Counted from the stretch's first letter, positions 1 through 7,217 are shown. The stretch: 24,390 bases of DNA from Acidaminococcus sp050873445 (GCF_050873445.1 NZ_JBNMIU010000035.1:1-24390); one strand, 5' to 3'. Numbers and translations: made by a program. Notes: generated from the letters alone by a model not told the origin.

Positions 1-98
1 ATCCACCTGTTCCCATGCCGAACACAGCAGTTAAGCCCTTATACGCCGAAAGTACTCGAGTGGAAACGCTCCGGGAGGATAGGGAGCTGCCGGTTAAG
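1..98 (+). rRNA. rrf: 5S ribosomal RNA, 3' portion
   Basis: The first bases carry the highly conserved 5S core (CCATGCCGAACACAG, then TTAAGCCC) and continue to a GCTGCC segment typical of the 3' arm. The 5' end lies outside the window, so the gene is partial and the exact 3' end (about 93-100) is estimated. It is followed directly by a strong terminator, so it is the last gene of an rRNA operon. An apparent reading frame across it is not a gene. Confidence 0.93.
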
Positions 99-100
99 CC

Positions 101-137
101 AGGAAGAGCATCGCATTCGCGGTGCTCTTCCTTTTTG
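101..137 (+). terminator. Rho-independent terminator of the rRNA operon
   Basis: AGGAAGAGCA (101-110) pairs with TGCTCTTCCT (123-132). The stem extends inwards through a T-G wobble and CGC/GCG around the loop ATTC, giving a 14-pair stem. It is followed by a T run, directly after the 5S sequence. Confidence 0.93.
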
Positions 138-194
138 TATAGAGTCATCCATATCCATATGGTTTATGCATACAGTATTTTTGTGGCAAATTTA

Positions 195-223
195 TGGACT
201 TTTTCTGGTAGACAGATTATAAT
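195..223 (+). promoter_or_regulatory. Candidate sigma-A promoter for the AbgT-type transporter
   Basis: TGGACT (195-200) is 17 bases upstream of a perfect TATAAT (218-223). The predicted start near 230 gives a leader of about 80 bases before the transporter. The -35 box matches consensus at 4 of 6 positions. Confidence 0.6.
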
Positions 224-312
224 AAAAATAAGTTTTTTCGATGTAGCAGTTTACAGAAAACACTATTTTCATTAAGAATGGAAGCTACATTTGACTACAA
301 GGGGGAGTTCAT

Positions 313-1863
313 ATGATGTCAGGAACAGAAAGCCAATCGAAGAAAAGTCTGATGGATCATTTCCTGAACTGGATCGAACGGGTCGGCAATAAACTGCCAG
401 ACCCGGTATCGCTGTTTGTATTGCTATCCATCATCGTCCTGATTCTGTCCGCTGTCCTGGGGAGCGCCGGAGTATCTGCCATCCATCCGGGTACGGGCAA
501 GGAAATCAAGATTGTGAACCTGCTGTCGGTTTCGGGCTTTCGGATGATGTGGAGCAAGGCTGTTTCTAACTTTGCCAACTTTGCTCCGCTGGCCATGGTA
601 CTGGTATGTGTCATCGGTTCCGGCGTGGCTGAAAAAAGCGGATTCCTGGCTGCCTTCATGCAGAAGATGCTGGGCGATGCCGCTCCGGCCATTGTGACTT
701 TTGTGATCATCTTCATCGGCATTAACGGCAATGTGGCCGGCGATGCGGCTTTCGTGGTGCTGCCGCCAGTAGCCGGGGTGATTTTCCTGAGCATGGGAAG
801 GCATCCTCTTCTGGGTGTGTTCTGTGGGTTTGCCAGTGTGGCCGCCGGATTCTGTGCCAATCTGATGCTGGGCATGTCCGATTCCCTGGCCTACGGTTTT
901 ACAGAAGCCGCTGCCAAGATGATCGATCCCAGTTATCAGCAATCTCCTGCCATCAACTACTACTTCCTGGTGGTCTCCTGTTTCCTGCTGGCCCTGGTAG
1001 GGACCTTTGTTACTGAACGGATTATGGCACCCCGGTTTTCCGGTACGGATCTGACCAAGTATGAACTGGATGAATCCATCCGGCAGATGACGGATCAGAA
1101 AAAGAAGGCTGTGAACAAGGCATTGGTGGCTGTCCTGATTACCCTGGTGGTCATCGTGCTCATGTGTGCAGGCGCTGATCCCCTGCTGGGCGATCCCAAG
1201 ACCCATTCCATTATGGATCCCAAATCTCCCTTTATGACGGGTATTATCCTGATGGTGACCCTGGTACTGTTCGTACCCGGTGTGGTGTACGGCTTTGCTT
1301 CCGGCAAATATCATAACGACAAGGATATGTGGGCGGATATTTCCCAGGCTTTCAAGGATATTTCCTCCTATATCGTCCTGTGCTTCTTCTGTGCCCAGTT
1401 CACCAGTTACTTTGCCTGGTCCAATATCGGCGTGGTGCTGGCCATCAACGGGGCTGAAGGTTTGAAAAACGCCGGTATCACCGGCCTGCCGCTGATTTTC
1501 GGGCTCATCATCGTTTCCTGTATCATCAATATGTTCATCGGGTCTGCTTCTGCCAAATGGGCCATCCTGGCGCCGGTCATGGTGCCCATGATGATGCTCA
1601 TGGGATACGACCCGGCTCTGACCCAGGTGGCCTACCGGATCGGGGACTCTCTGACCAACCCTCTGTCTCCGTTGTTCTCCTACTTCCCGCTGATTTTGGG
1701 CTTTGCCCGGAAGTATGAAAAGAACATCGGCATGGGGACCATCATTGCCAATATGATTCCCTATTCTTTCGCCTTTGCCATTGCCTGGGCCATTCTGCTG
1801 GCCGTATGGGTGATCTTCAATCTGCCCCTGGGTCCTGGCGGCGGAGTCTATTTGCTGCATTGA
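313..1863 (+). CDS. abgT: AbgT-family transporter (p-aminobenzoyl-glutamate type)
   Basis: A 516-residue polytopic inner-membrane protein of the usual AbgT length. Recognisable family segments are the N-terminal LPDPVSLF, the GVAEKSGF region near residues 104-111, GNVAGDAAFVVLPP (139-152, with Asp144 at the conserved acidic position), and the C-terminal SAKWAILAPV followed by YRIGDSLTNPLSPL. The family moves p-aminobenzoyl-glutamate in E. coli, and some members export sulfonamides; the substrate here is inferred. A GGGGGA ribosome-binding site (301-306) precedes two adjacent ATGs (313 and 316); either could be used. Two M20-type hydrolase genes follow, as in the E. coli abgA-abgB-abgT cluster although in a different order, which supports uptake and hydrolysis of an aroyl- or acyl-amino acid. 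A hairpin terminator separates the transporter from those genes. Confidence 0.9.
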   Translation: MMSGTESQSKKSLMDHFLNWIERVGNKLPDPVSLFVLLSIIVLILSAVLGSAGVSAIHPGTGKEIKIVNLLSVSGFRMMWSKAVSNFANFAPLAMVLVCVIGSGVAEKSGFLAAFMQKMLGDAAPAIVTFVIIFIGINGNVAGDAAFVVLPPVAGVIFLSMGRHPLLGVFCGFASVAAGFCANLMLGMSDSLAYGFTEAAAKMIDPSYQQSPAINYYFLVVSCFLLALVGTFVTERIMAPRFSGTDLTKYELDESIRQMTDQKKKAVNKALVAVLITLVVIVLMCAGADPLLGDPKTHSIMDPKSPFMTGIILMVTLVLFVPGVVYGFASGKYHNDKDMWADISQAFKDISSYIVLCFFCAQFTSYFAWSNIGVVLAINGAEGLKNAGITGLPLIFGLIIVSCIINMFIGSASAKWAILAPVMVPMMMLMGYDPALTQVAYRIGDSLTNPLSPLFSYFPLILGFARKYEKNIGMGTIIANMIPYSFAFAIAWAILLAVWVIFNLPLGPGGGVYLLH

Positions 1864-1868
1864 AAACA

Positions 1869-1899
1869 AGGGGTGTGAAAAATATTTTTTCACACCCCT
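1869..1899 (+). terminator. Hairpin terminator after the AbgT-type gene (GTGTGAAAAA family)
   Basis: AGGGGTGTGAAAAA pairs with TTTTTCACACCCCT around a 2-3 base loop. The T tract lies inside the stem rather than after it. The same core recurs at 3517-3553 and 7220-7252. Confidence 0.75.
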
Positions 1900-1924
1900 C
1901 ACATTTGTAGAAAGGATTTTTCTT

Positions 1925-2302
1925 ATGCCATTACAACCGGAACATGAAAATGAAATCGACTTTGCCATTACGGTCCATGGGGTATCAGCCCATGGTTCTA
2001 CGCCCCATCTGGGGAAGGACGCCATCGTGGCTGCCGCCGCAGTGATCCAGGCTGCACAGACCCTGGTAAGCCGGGTGAACAACCCTTTGCGCCCTCTGGT
2101 GCTGGGCTTTGAAAATGTAAAAGCCGGCAAACAGTTCAACATTGTCTGTGACAAGGTGCAGCTTATCGGTACCCTCCGTTCCTATGACGATGAACTGCTG
2201 CTGGACATGGTGGATAAACTGAAGAAATTGGTCCGCCATACCGCCGAAACTTTCGACTGCAGCAGTGAAATGAAAGTGCTGTCGGAAGGGGGCTCCTGCT
2301 GA
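1925..2302 (+). CDS. Stand-alone M20 peptidase dimerisation (lid) domain protein
   Basis: Encodes 125 residues corresponding only to the dimerisation domain of M20 amidohydrolases (AbgA/AbgB, hippurate hydrolase class). Residues 12-115 align with residues 187-300 of the downstream protein, including the shared LVSR and a VQL-G-T-R strand. It contains VHGVSAHGSTPH, with His23 at the lid-domain His position, FNIV (Asn72) and GTLR (Arg85). Both halves of the catalytic domain are absent. Its AAAGGA ribosome-binding site (1911-1916) is 8 bases from the ATG, and its TGA overlaps the next ATG by one base, so the two are probably translationally coupled. It may be an in-frame deletion remnant of an AbgA-like gene, or a functional small subunit completing the downstream enzyme. 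The domain assignment is firm; the function is unknown. Confidence 0.8.
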   Translation: MPLQPEHENEIDFAITVHGVSAHGSTPHLGKDAIVAAAAVIQAAQTLVSRVNNPLRPLVLGFENVKAGKQFNIVCDKVQLIGTLRSYDDELLLDMVDKLKKLVRHTAETFDCSSEMKVLSEGGSC

Positions 2303-3489
2303 TGGAAGCAAAGACACTGGCTGCTGCTGAAAAGGATTATATCTTGGCACAGCGGCATTATTTCCATGCCCATCCGGAACTTGGCCGGGAAGAAAAGAAC
2401 ACGACTGCCCACATCGTGGAAGAACTGCAGAAAATGGGTATTCCGGTGCAGACGTTTCCGGACATTACCGGCTGTGTGGGTACCATCGAAGGGACGAAAG
2501 GACCGGGCAAGACGGTGATGCTTCGGGCGGACATTGATGCCCTGCCCATCCAGGAAGCGGATACCACCAAGTCCTATGCCTCTCAGAATCCCGGTGTCAT
2601 GCATGCCTGCGGGCATGACTGTCATACGGCCATGCTGCTGGGGGCGGCGAAGATCCTCAGCGCCCATCGGGACGCTTTTCCGGGCAAGGTGAAGCTGCTG
2701 TTCCAGATGGGGGAGGAAATCGGTACGGAATCCCGTCATTACGTGGAAAAAGGGTGCCTGGATGATGTGGACGCTGTTTTCGGCATGCATGTGTGGTCCC
2801 TGCTGGAAACCGGTATCGCCAACCTGCAGGACGGGGAGCGGATGGCCTGCAGCGACCGGTTCACCATTACCCTGACCGGGCGGGCGGCTTCTTCCGATGC
2901 TCCGGAACAGGGAACGGATCCCATTACTGCCGCTGCATCCGTGGTGATGGGCCTGCAGCAGCTGGTAAGCCGGAAGAACGATCCGGAAAATACCTTTGTA
3001 CTCACGGTGGGGATGATGAACAGCGATGGGGAACAGAAAGGGCACCTGGCCAGAAGTGTGCAGCTGGTGGGCACCACCCGGACCTTCAACAAGGCATTCC
3101 GGAAAACTCTGCCCCAGCGGATCGAGAAGGTAGCCAGAGCCATCGGCGAAGGTCTGGACTGCCAGGTGGACTGCACTTATTTCTTCGGTCCGGCGCCTCT
3201 TATCAACGAACATCAAGAACTGAATGAGCTGGGACGGCAGGCCGTGGCTGAGGTCATGGGGTCCAAGGCTCTGGTGCCCATGGAAAAGCAGATGGGTGCG
3301 GAGGATTTCTCCGTGCTCATGGAAAAGGTGCCGGGAGTTTTCATGTTCCTGGGTGCCAGGAACGAAAAGAAGGGAATCTGCTGCGTGCATCATCATCCGG
3401 CTTTTGATGTGGACGAAGATGCACTGCCCTATGGGACAGGAATCGAAGTAGCTTTTGCAGTAAAGTATTTGAATGGTCACATGGCATAG
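2302..3489 (+). CDS. M20-family amidohydrolase, AbgB/hippurate-hydrolase-like, with altered lid domain
   Basis: A 395-residue protein, typical for cytoplasmic M20D aminoacylase or carboxypeptidase enzymes. The catalytic domain looks intact: HAHPELG (22-28), RADIDALPIQE (75-85), HACGHD (Cys103, His105), GEE (Glu138/139), GMHVW (His163), GAEDFS (332-337) and HHHPAFD (363-369). The lid domain (about 185-295) is odd. The motif normally written GxGGHxxxPH reads GRAASSDAPE, so Ser197 replaces the His that in this family reaches into the partner's active site. The usual N-V-I strand reads GHLA. Arg260 (GTTR) is kept. It overlaps the lid-only gene by one base and follows an AbgT-type transporter, suggesting hydrolysis of an imported N-acyl or aminobenzoyl amino acid. 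Substrate unproven. Confidence 0.85.
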   Translation: MEAKTLAAAEKDYILAQRHYFHAHPELGREEKNTTAHIVEELQKMGIPVQTFPDITGCVGTIEGTKGPGKTVMLRADIDALPIQEADTTKSYASQNPGVMHACGHDCHTAMLLGAAKILSAHRDAFPGKVKLLFQMGEEIGTESRHYVEKGCLDDVDAVFGMHVWSLLETGIANLQDGERMACSDRFTITLTGRAASSDAPEQGTDPITAAASVVMGLQQLVSRKNDPENTFVLTVGMMNSDGEQKGHLARSVQLVGTTRTFNKAFRKTLPQRIEKVARAIGEGLDCQVDCTYFFGPAPLINEHQELNELGRQAVAEVMGSKALVPMEKQMGAEDFSVLMEKVPGVFMFLGARNEKKGICCVHHHPAFDVDEDALPYGTGIEVAFAVKYLNGHMA

Positions 3490-3516
3490 GCCATATGATA
3501 TGTGCATATACCAAAG

Positions 3517-3553
3517 AAATGGGAGTGTGAGAATTTTTTCACACTCCCATTTT
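3517..3553 (+). terminator. Hairpin terminator after the M20 genes
   Basis: AAATGGGAGTGTGA (3517-3530) pairs with TCACACTCCCATTT (3539-3552), and weaker GAA/TTT pairing continues towards the loop. It belongs to the same GTGTGA family as 1869-1899 and 7220-7252. The murI -35 region overlaps its 3' edge. Confidence 0.75.
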
Positions 3554-3581
3554 GCATCGCACTCCGCTGCCGTGGTATAAT
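3552..3581 (+). promoter_or_regulatory. Candidate extended -10 promoter for murI
   Basis: TTGCAT (3552-3557), an 18-base spacer, then TATAAT (3576-3581) preceded by TGG, which makes an extended -10. The same TTGC...TGGTATAAT layout occurs before the tRNA-Thr gene. Confidence 0.65.
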
Positions 3582-3633
3582 ATACTTTCCAAAAAGGTTC
3601 AACGGACTAGAAATTACAACAAGGAGGGTTCCC

Positions 3634-4428
3634 ATGAATCAATTAGATCCCATTGGTGTCATCGATTCTGGCGTGGGTGGATTGACAGTGCTGAAATGGC
3701 TGCAAAAGAAGATGCCCCATGAACGGTTCATCTTCATCGGAGATACGGCCCGTACGCCCTACGGCAACCGCAGCCGGGAAGAGATCCAGCATTTTGTCAG
3801 CCAGATGACCGCCTGGCTGTACCGGCGGCAGATCAAGCAGCTGGTGGTGGCCTGCAATACCATTACGGTGCTGGGTACGGACGTAATCAGGAACGGGTAC
3901 GATTTTTCTGTAATCGGCATGAAGAAGGGTGCCCATATGGTGGAGGGAGTCACCAAAAACAAACGGGTGGGCTTCCTGGCTACCGATTTTACTGTGGCCT
4001 CCGGTGCCCATAAGAAGGAAATCCAGGAAATGGATCCGGAAATCCAGGTATTCGGTCAGGGATGTCCGAAATTCGTACCCCTGATCGAAGGAGAAAAATT
4101 CGGCAGCCCGGAACTGACAGCGGCCATCAAGGAATACACGGACAAACTGAAGGCATACGATGTGGATACGGTGATGCTGTCCTGTACCCATTATCCCTTT
4201 GTGGAAAAGGAAATCAGAGAGGCCTTCGGGTCCGGGGTTACTATCCTGGATCCGGCGGAACGGACAGTCCAGGCGGCCATCGAGGACCTGAAACAGCGGA
4301 AGCTGCAGCGGGACGTGGGACTGGGCCGGGCGGAAGTGTGCTTCACTGCCGATCTGGAACGGGGCAAGCGCCTGGCGGCCCGGATGCTGGATATGCAGAA
4401 GTGTGATTTCCGGCTGATTACGCTGTAA
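3634..4428 (+). CDS. murI: Glutamate racemase
   Basis: 264 residues, the normal length for MurI, which interconverts L- and D-glutamate in the cytoplasm to supply D-Glu for peptidoglycan. Diagnostic motifs are IGVIDSGVGGLTVL (7-20, catalytic Asp11 and Ser12), GDTARTPYG (36-44), VVACNT (Cys74, one acid/base thiol) and LSCTHYP (Cys184 with His186, the second thiol). The ATG at 3634 is chosen because AAGGAGGG (3621-3628) sits 5 bases upstream. The reading frame is open back to 3502, but that extension crosses the terminator and promoter and has no family similarity. It appears monocistronic, with its own promoter, and the tRNA-Thr promoter follows. Confidence 0.96.
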   Translation: MNQLDPIGVIDSGVGGLTVLKWLQKKMPHERFIFIGDTARTPYGNRSREEIQHFVSQMTAWLYRRQIKQLVVACNTITVLGTDVIRNGYDFSVIGMKKGAHMVEGVTKNKRVGFLATDFTVASGAHKKEIQEMDPEIQVFGQGCPKFVPLIEGEKFGSPELTAAIKEYTDKLKAYDVDTVMLSCTHYPFVEKEIREAFGSGVTILDPAERTVQAAIEDLKQRKLQRDVGLGRAEVCFTADLERGKRLAARMLDMQKCDFRLITL

Positions 4429-4448
4429 GGGCGGGAAATAAAATTCCC

Positions 4449-4478
4449 TTGCAATTCAAACCGTGACTATGGTATAAT
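4449..4478 (+). promoter_or_regulatory. Promoter of tRNA-Thr
   Basis: TTGCAA (4449-4454), an 18-base spacer, and TATAAT (4473-4478) with an upstream TGG extension. The predicted start near 4485 is a few bases before the tRNA 5' end. Confidence 0.75.
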
Positions 4479-4491
4479 TCTTCTGTTCAAT

Positions 4492-4567
4492 GCTACTGTA
4501 GCTCAGTTGGTAGAGCATCTCATTCGTAATGAGAGGGTCGTAGGTTCGAATCCTATCAGTAGCTCCA
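4492..4567 (+). tRNA. tRNA-Thr (anticodon CGT)
   Basis: A 76-base cloverleaf with encoded CCA. The acceptor arm GCTACTG (4492-4498) pairs with CAGTAGC (4557-4563). The D arm is GCTC...GAGC. The anticodon stem TCTCA/TGAGA encloses the loop TTCGTAA, so the anticodon is CGT and reads ACG (Thr). The T loop is GGTTCGAATCC, and the discriminator base is T followed by CCA (4565-4567). Confidence 0.96.
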
Positions 4568-4578
4568 TTTTGAAATCC

Positions 4579-4674
4579 AGACAACGAGAAATGTTCAACA
4601 ATGTTCAAACCCTTTTACCGTGCGGGTTCCGGGGTTTTGGACGAATGACTGAAACGTTTCCCGTTGTCTTTTTT
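4579..4674 (+). terminator. Long-stem terminator-like structure after tRNA-Thr
   Basis: Two 17-base arms (4579-4595 and 4653-4669) pair with 15 Watson-Crick pairs, one G-T wobble and one mismatch, and a run of six T (4669-4674) follows. The enclosed 57 bases contain a weaker nested pairing between CAAACCC and GGGGTTTTG, plus a direct repeat of ATGTTCAA (4591-4598, 4601-4608). It probably ends the tRNA transcript, though the stem and loop are larger than usual. Confidence 0.6.
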
Positions 4675-4714
4675 CATACCCCCTTTTGCGCACTTTTTGC
4701 GCATTTTTCGCTAT

Positions 4715-4744
4715 TTGACTTTCAAACCCTTTCAGCCTTATAAT
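4715..4744 (+). promoter_or_regulatory. Strong promoter of a candidate small RNA
   Basis: TTGACT (4715-4720), an 18-base spacer and a perfect TATAAT (4739-4744). It is one of the best promoter matches in the window, yet no gene starts within 200 bases of it. Confidence 0.7.
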
Positions 4745-4750
4745 GGCGAT

Positions 4751-4907
4751 AGCCAAAAGGATAAAAAGGCCATACTTGTACAAATACCCTCGGGCGGCCA
4801 CCCGGGGGTATTTCTTTGGGCCAATTGCCGTTCTTAAGGCGTCCGTCTAACCACTTGCAAATTAAAAATAAGAACCCTGCCGGGAATGGTTGCAGGGTTC
4901 TTTTTTT
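4751..4907 (+). ncRNA. Candidate structured small RNA or attenuated leader
   Basis: The segment from the predicted start of the 4715-4744 promoter to a strong terminator is about 155 bases long and has no credible reading frame. It contains a 13-pair hairpin (AAATACCC at 4782-4789 with GGGTATTT at 4806-4813, continuing inwards through T-G, C-G and GGG/CCC), a small GCC/GGC hairpin near 4827-4840 and the terminal hairpin 4870-4902. It could be an independent sRNA, or the leader of the kinase-like gene at 4960 ending in an attenuator. I do not recognise a known RNA family; it does not match T-box, SRP RNA or tmRNA signatures. Confidence 0.5.
4870..4907 (+). terminator. Rho-independent terminator upstream of the sensor pair
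   Basis: AAGAACCCTGC (4870-4880) pairs perfectly with GCAGGGTTCTT (4892-4902), followed by continuous T to 4907. It lies 52 bases upstream of the next start codon. Confidence 0.9.
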
Positions 4908-4959
4908 GTTGCTACACTATAGTTGACACATTGACTTCTTGGATCGGGAGGTGGCTGGA

Positions 4960-5868
4960 TTGGTGGACAAAATCGTGACGACGCTGCTGTTCTGCATCTC
5001 TCTCCTGCCCGCTGCCTATCTCCGCTACTATCCCTTCCGCTTCCTTGCCAGTCCGGCGGCCAAACGAGTGCTGCTGTGCGGACACATCTGTATTTTCCTG
5101 CTGGAATTCGTAGTGTATTCCATTGTATTCACCAGGAATCTGCTGGTATTTGTCAGCAGTTCCTACCAGTGGCTGTATCTGTTCAGTTACCTGCCCTATT
5201 TCCTGCTGCTGCTTTTCACCATCCGGCCCTACTGGTTCCAGCATCTGTTTGTGGTCGGGCTTCAAGCCATGTACATGATTTTCATCCATACGGTGACCAT
5301 GGAAGCCTACAAATTGTTCTGGCCGGAGCTTTGGGAGCAGAATGAGATCCTGACCTATTACCTGATTTATATTCTCCTGTTCCTGGCCGGGATGCCCTTT
5401 ATGGAACGGCTGATGGGGAGCCTGTTCACCCGGGAAATGCTGCGGTGGCGGCCGGCTTTCTGGGCCTACGTGGGGCCGGTACCCCTGCTGCTGGTATATT
5501 ACCATGGGAATATGGGGTACTTCAACCTGGAACCCGGGGAAATGACTGCTCCGGTCATCCATCTGTACACCCTGATCAGCCGGACGGTACTGCTGCTGGT
5601 GGGGCTGTGCCTGCTTCAGTCCGTAAAAAACGGCTTCCAGCAGGTGAAGCTCATGTTCCAGATCAGGGAACGGACCATCCGGCTCCAGAATCAGCTGACG
5701 GAGCTGAACGAATATGCCTCTTCCCTGCGGGAAGAACAGCAGAAAATGGCCATCCTGCGCCACGACAGCCGGCATCAGCTGCAGCTGGTGGCCGAACTGG
5801 TGGAAAAAGGACATTTTGATGAGGCAGAACAGCAGCTGCTTCAGGTGCAGAAAGAGGTGGATAACTGA
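4960..5868 (+). CDS. Membrane sensor with histidine phosphoacceptor box but no ATPase domain
   Basis: About 302 residues. The first ~225 residues form six or seven hydrophobic membrane segments, like the sensor part of GHKL (LytS/AgrC/ComD-type) kinases. A short coiled coil (about 230-262) follows, then AILRHDSRHQLQLV with His268 in the RHD phosphoacceptor box and the following DHp helix. The protein stops there, with no HATPase_c domain, although such kinases normally continue for about 130 more residues. The start is taken as TTG 4960 because GGGAGGTG (4946-4953) is well spaced; GTG 4963 is an alternative. Its stop codon overlaps the ATG of the next gene by one base, and that gene supplies an ATPase domain. 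Probably half of a two-protein kinase, or a truncated relic. Confidence 0.75.
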   Translation: MVDKIVTTLLFCISLLPAAYLRYYPFRFLASPAAKRVLLCGHICIFLLEFVVYSIVFTRNLLVFVSSSYQWLYLFSYLPYFLLLLFTIRPYWFQHLFVVGLQAMYMIFIHTVTMEAYKLFWPELWEQNEILTYYLIYILLFLAGMPFMERLMGSLFTREMLRWRPAFWAYVGPVPLLLVYYHGNMGYFNLEPGEMTAPVIHLYTLISRTVLLLVGLCLLQSVKNGFQQVKLMFQIRERTIRLQNQLTELNEYASSLREEQQKMAILRHDSRHQLQLVAELVEKGHFDEAEQQLLQVQKEVDN

Positions 5869-7217
5869 TGGATCCTCTTTTTCCCACCCTGGGCATCAAC
5901 CTGTATTACGTACTCATGCTGCAGCCCTATGCACTGCTTCATTTCCTGCCGTTCCGCCACTTTTTGCCGGAACAGAAACAGAAGCGGGTGGCCTGGATCT
6001 GGGTCATCCTGGTGGCAGCTGAATATGCGGGAATCACCGGACTGCTCCAGAGCAGTCTGTTCCTCACCCAGAAACAGGCCTATGGAACCCTGGGCTACCT
6101 TATCTGGGTCCCTCAGTTCATCCTCTGTCTGCTGGCGGAGAAGCGGATGTGGGTGGGACAGCTGTTCATACTGTCCTTTCGGGTCCTGCTGTCCGGCATC
6201 ATCTTTACAGTGGCGCGGGCCTTGTGCTTCCATTTCTATCCCGGCCATACCCTGGAAGAGCTGTTCATTCCCCAGATTTTGTTCTACGGGGCGATGATCT
6301 TCAGCAGCTTTCCGATCCTGCTGCATTTCTTTACCCGGACTTTCAGCGGCTTCCAGGAGGCTTCCACCCGGAAATACTGGCGCCTGATCACGGCCATTCC
6401 CATGCTGCTGTCCATTGAAAGTTTCTATCTGAGCCTGATCGATTCTGAGGGATTTTATTTTGAACTGCTGATTTCCCGGATGTTCCTGCTGGGGGTGGTC
6501 GTGCTGATGATGGCCAGTATCCACAGTGCCCAGAAGGAAATATACCAGGAACTCCGGACTTTTGAAAAGGAAAAGGAACTGCAGCAGCAATATGCTTCGG
6601 CAGAGCACTATGTGCAGATGGCCAGGGAAAGCCGGCAGCGGCTGGCTGGCATTTACCGGGAGAAACAGGGTCACATCGATCGCCTGCTGGGACTGGTCCG
6701 CCGAAAGGATAAGGAAGGCGTGCAGCAGTATATCGAAGGGCTGGGGCAGCAGTTCAACACCACGAAACTTCCCCAGTACTGCCAGAACACTCTGATCAAT
6801 GCGGCGCTGACTGTGTACATCGCCAAAGCAAGGAAAATAGAAATCCCGGTGAATGTATTGGCGGATCTGCCCCAGCAGATGGAGTGCAGCGGGGTTCTTT
6901 CCATCGTGCTGTCCAATCTGGTGGAAAATGCGCTGATCGCCAGCGAGAAGCAGCCGAAGGAAAAACGGAACATCACGGTGGTGGCCCTGCGGCGGGGGGA
7001 TATGCTGAACATCTTGGTGAAGAACCTGTTCGATGCGCCGGTGCAGCTGGGGGAGGACGGACTGCCGGTGACCCATGTGAAGGGCCACGGCATCGGGATG
7101 AAATCCCTGGCCCGCTTCCGGGATAAATACGGGGCCAGTGTCCTCTGCCAGCAAAAAGACGGCTGGTTCATGACCTATCTGCAGGTGTCGGCACGGGCTC
7201 AGGGAATGGGAGAATGA
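5868..7217 (+). CDS. GHKL-type sensor kinase with ATPase domain but no phosphoacceptor His
   Basis: 449 residues. The N-terminal ~220 residues are hydrophobic membrane segments, followed by a coiled coil (about 225-250), a DHp-like segment (250-295) and a HATPase_c_5-type domain to about 440. The ATPase has an N box LSNLVENALIA (Asn350, Asn354) and a G box GHGIGMKSL (about 405-413). The DHp segment aligns without gaps to that of the preceding gene, but RHD is replaced by YRE (263-265), so Arg264 stands where the phosphorylated His should be. A second His (269) remains. It is coupled to the upstream gene by a TGATG overlap, suggesting equimolar synthesis. A bidirectional terminator and a convergent LytTR regulator follow. 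It resembles AgrC/ComD sensors; the signal is unknown. Confidence 0.8.
   Translation: MDPLFPTLGINLYYVLMLQPYALLHFLPFRHFLPEQKQKRVAWIWVILVAAEYAGITGLLQSSLFLTQKQAYGTLGYLIWVPQFILCLLAEKRMWVGQLFILSFRVLLSGIIFTVARALCFHFYPGHTLEELFIPQILFYGAMIFSSFPILLHFFTRTFSGFQEASTRKYWRLITAIPMLLSIESFYLSLIDSEGFYFELLISRMFLLGVVVLMMASIHSAQKEIYQELRTFEKEKELQQQYASAEHYVQMARESRQRLAGIYREKQGHIDRLLGLVRRKDKEGVQQYIEGLGQQFNTTKLPQYCQNTLINAALTVYIAKARKIEIPVNVLADLPQQMECSGVLSIVLSNLVENALIASEKQPKEKRNITVVALRRGDMLNILVKNLFDAPVQLGEDGLPVTHVKGHGIGMKSLARFRDKYGASVLCQQKDGWFMTYLQVSARAQGMGE

Noticed and set aside
424..2154. A long open frame on the minus strand opposite the AbgT-type gene
   Set aside because: It is antisense to a well-supported transporter, of unnatural composition, and runs through the 1869-1899 terminator. 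The same reasoning applies to the long antisense frames opposite purB, purA, dnaB and the adhesin.
1925..3489. The lid-only frame and the next gene as one frameshifted gene
   Set aside because: The small frame encodes the same domain as residues 187-300 of the downstream protein, so it duplicates rather than precedes it. The downstream gene has its own complete N-terminus, so a frameshift cannot explain the layout.
3502..3633. N-terminal extension of glutamate racemase
   Set aside because: The extension would cross a terminator hairpin and the murI promoter. The ATG at 3634 has an excellent ribosome-binding site and the usual MurI start.
4739..4820. A fluoride-type riboswitch, suggested by GGCGAT near the promoter
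   Set aside because: Only a few bases match. The conserved pseudoknot and downstream segments are not present, and the matching bases lie upstream of or at the predicted transcription start.
4492..4960. An integrated element at the tRNA-Thr 3' end
   Set aside because: No integrase gene and no second copy of the tRNA 3' end are visible in the window. The sequence after the tRNA is better read as terminator, promoter and small RNA.
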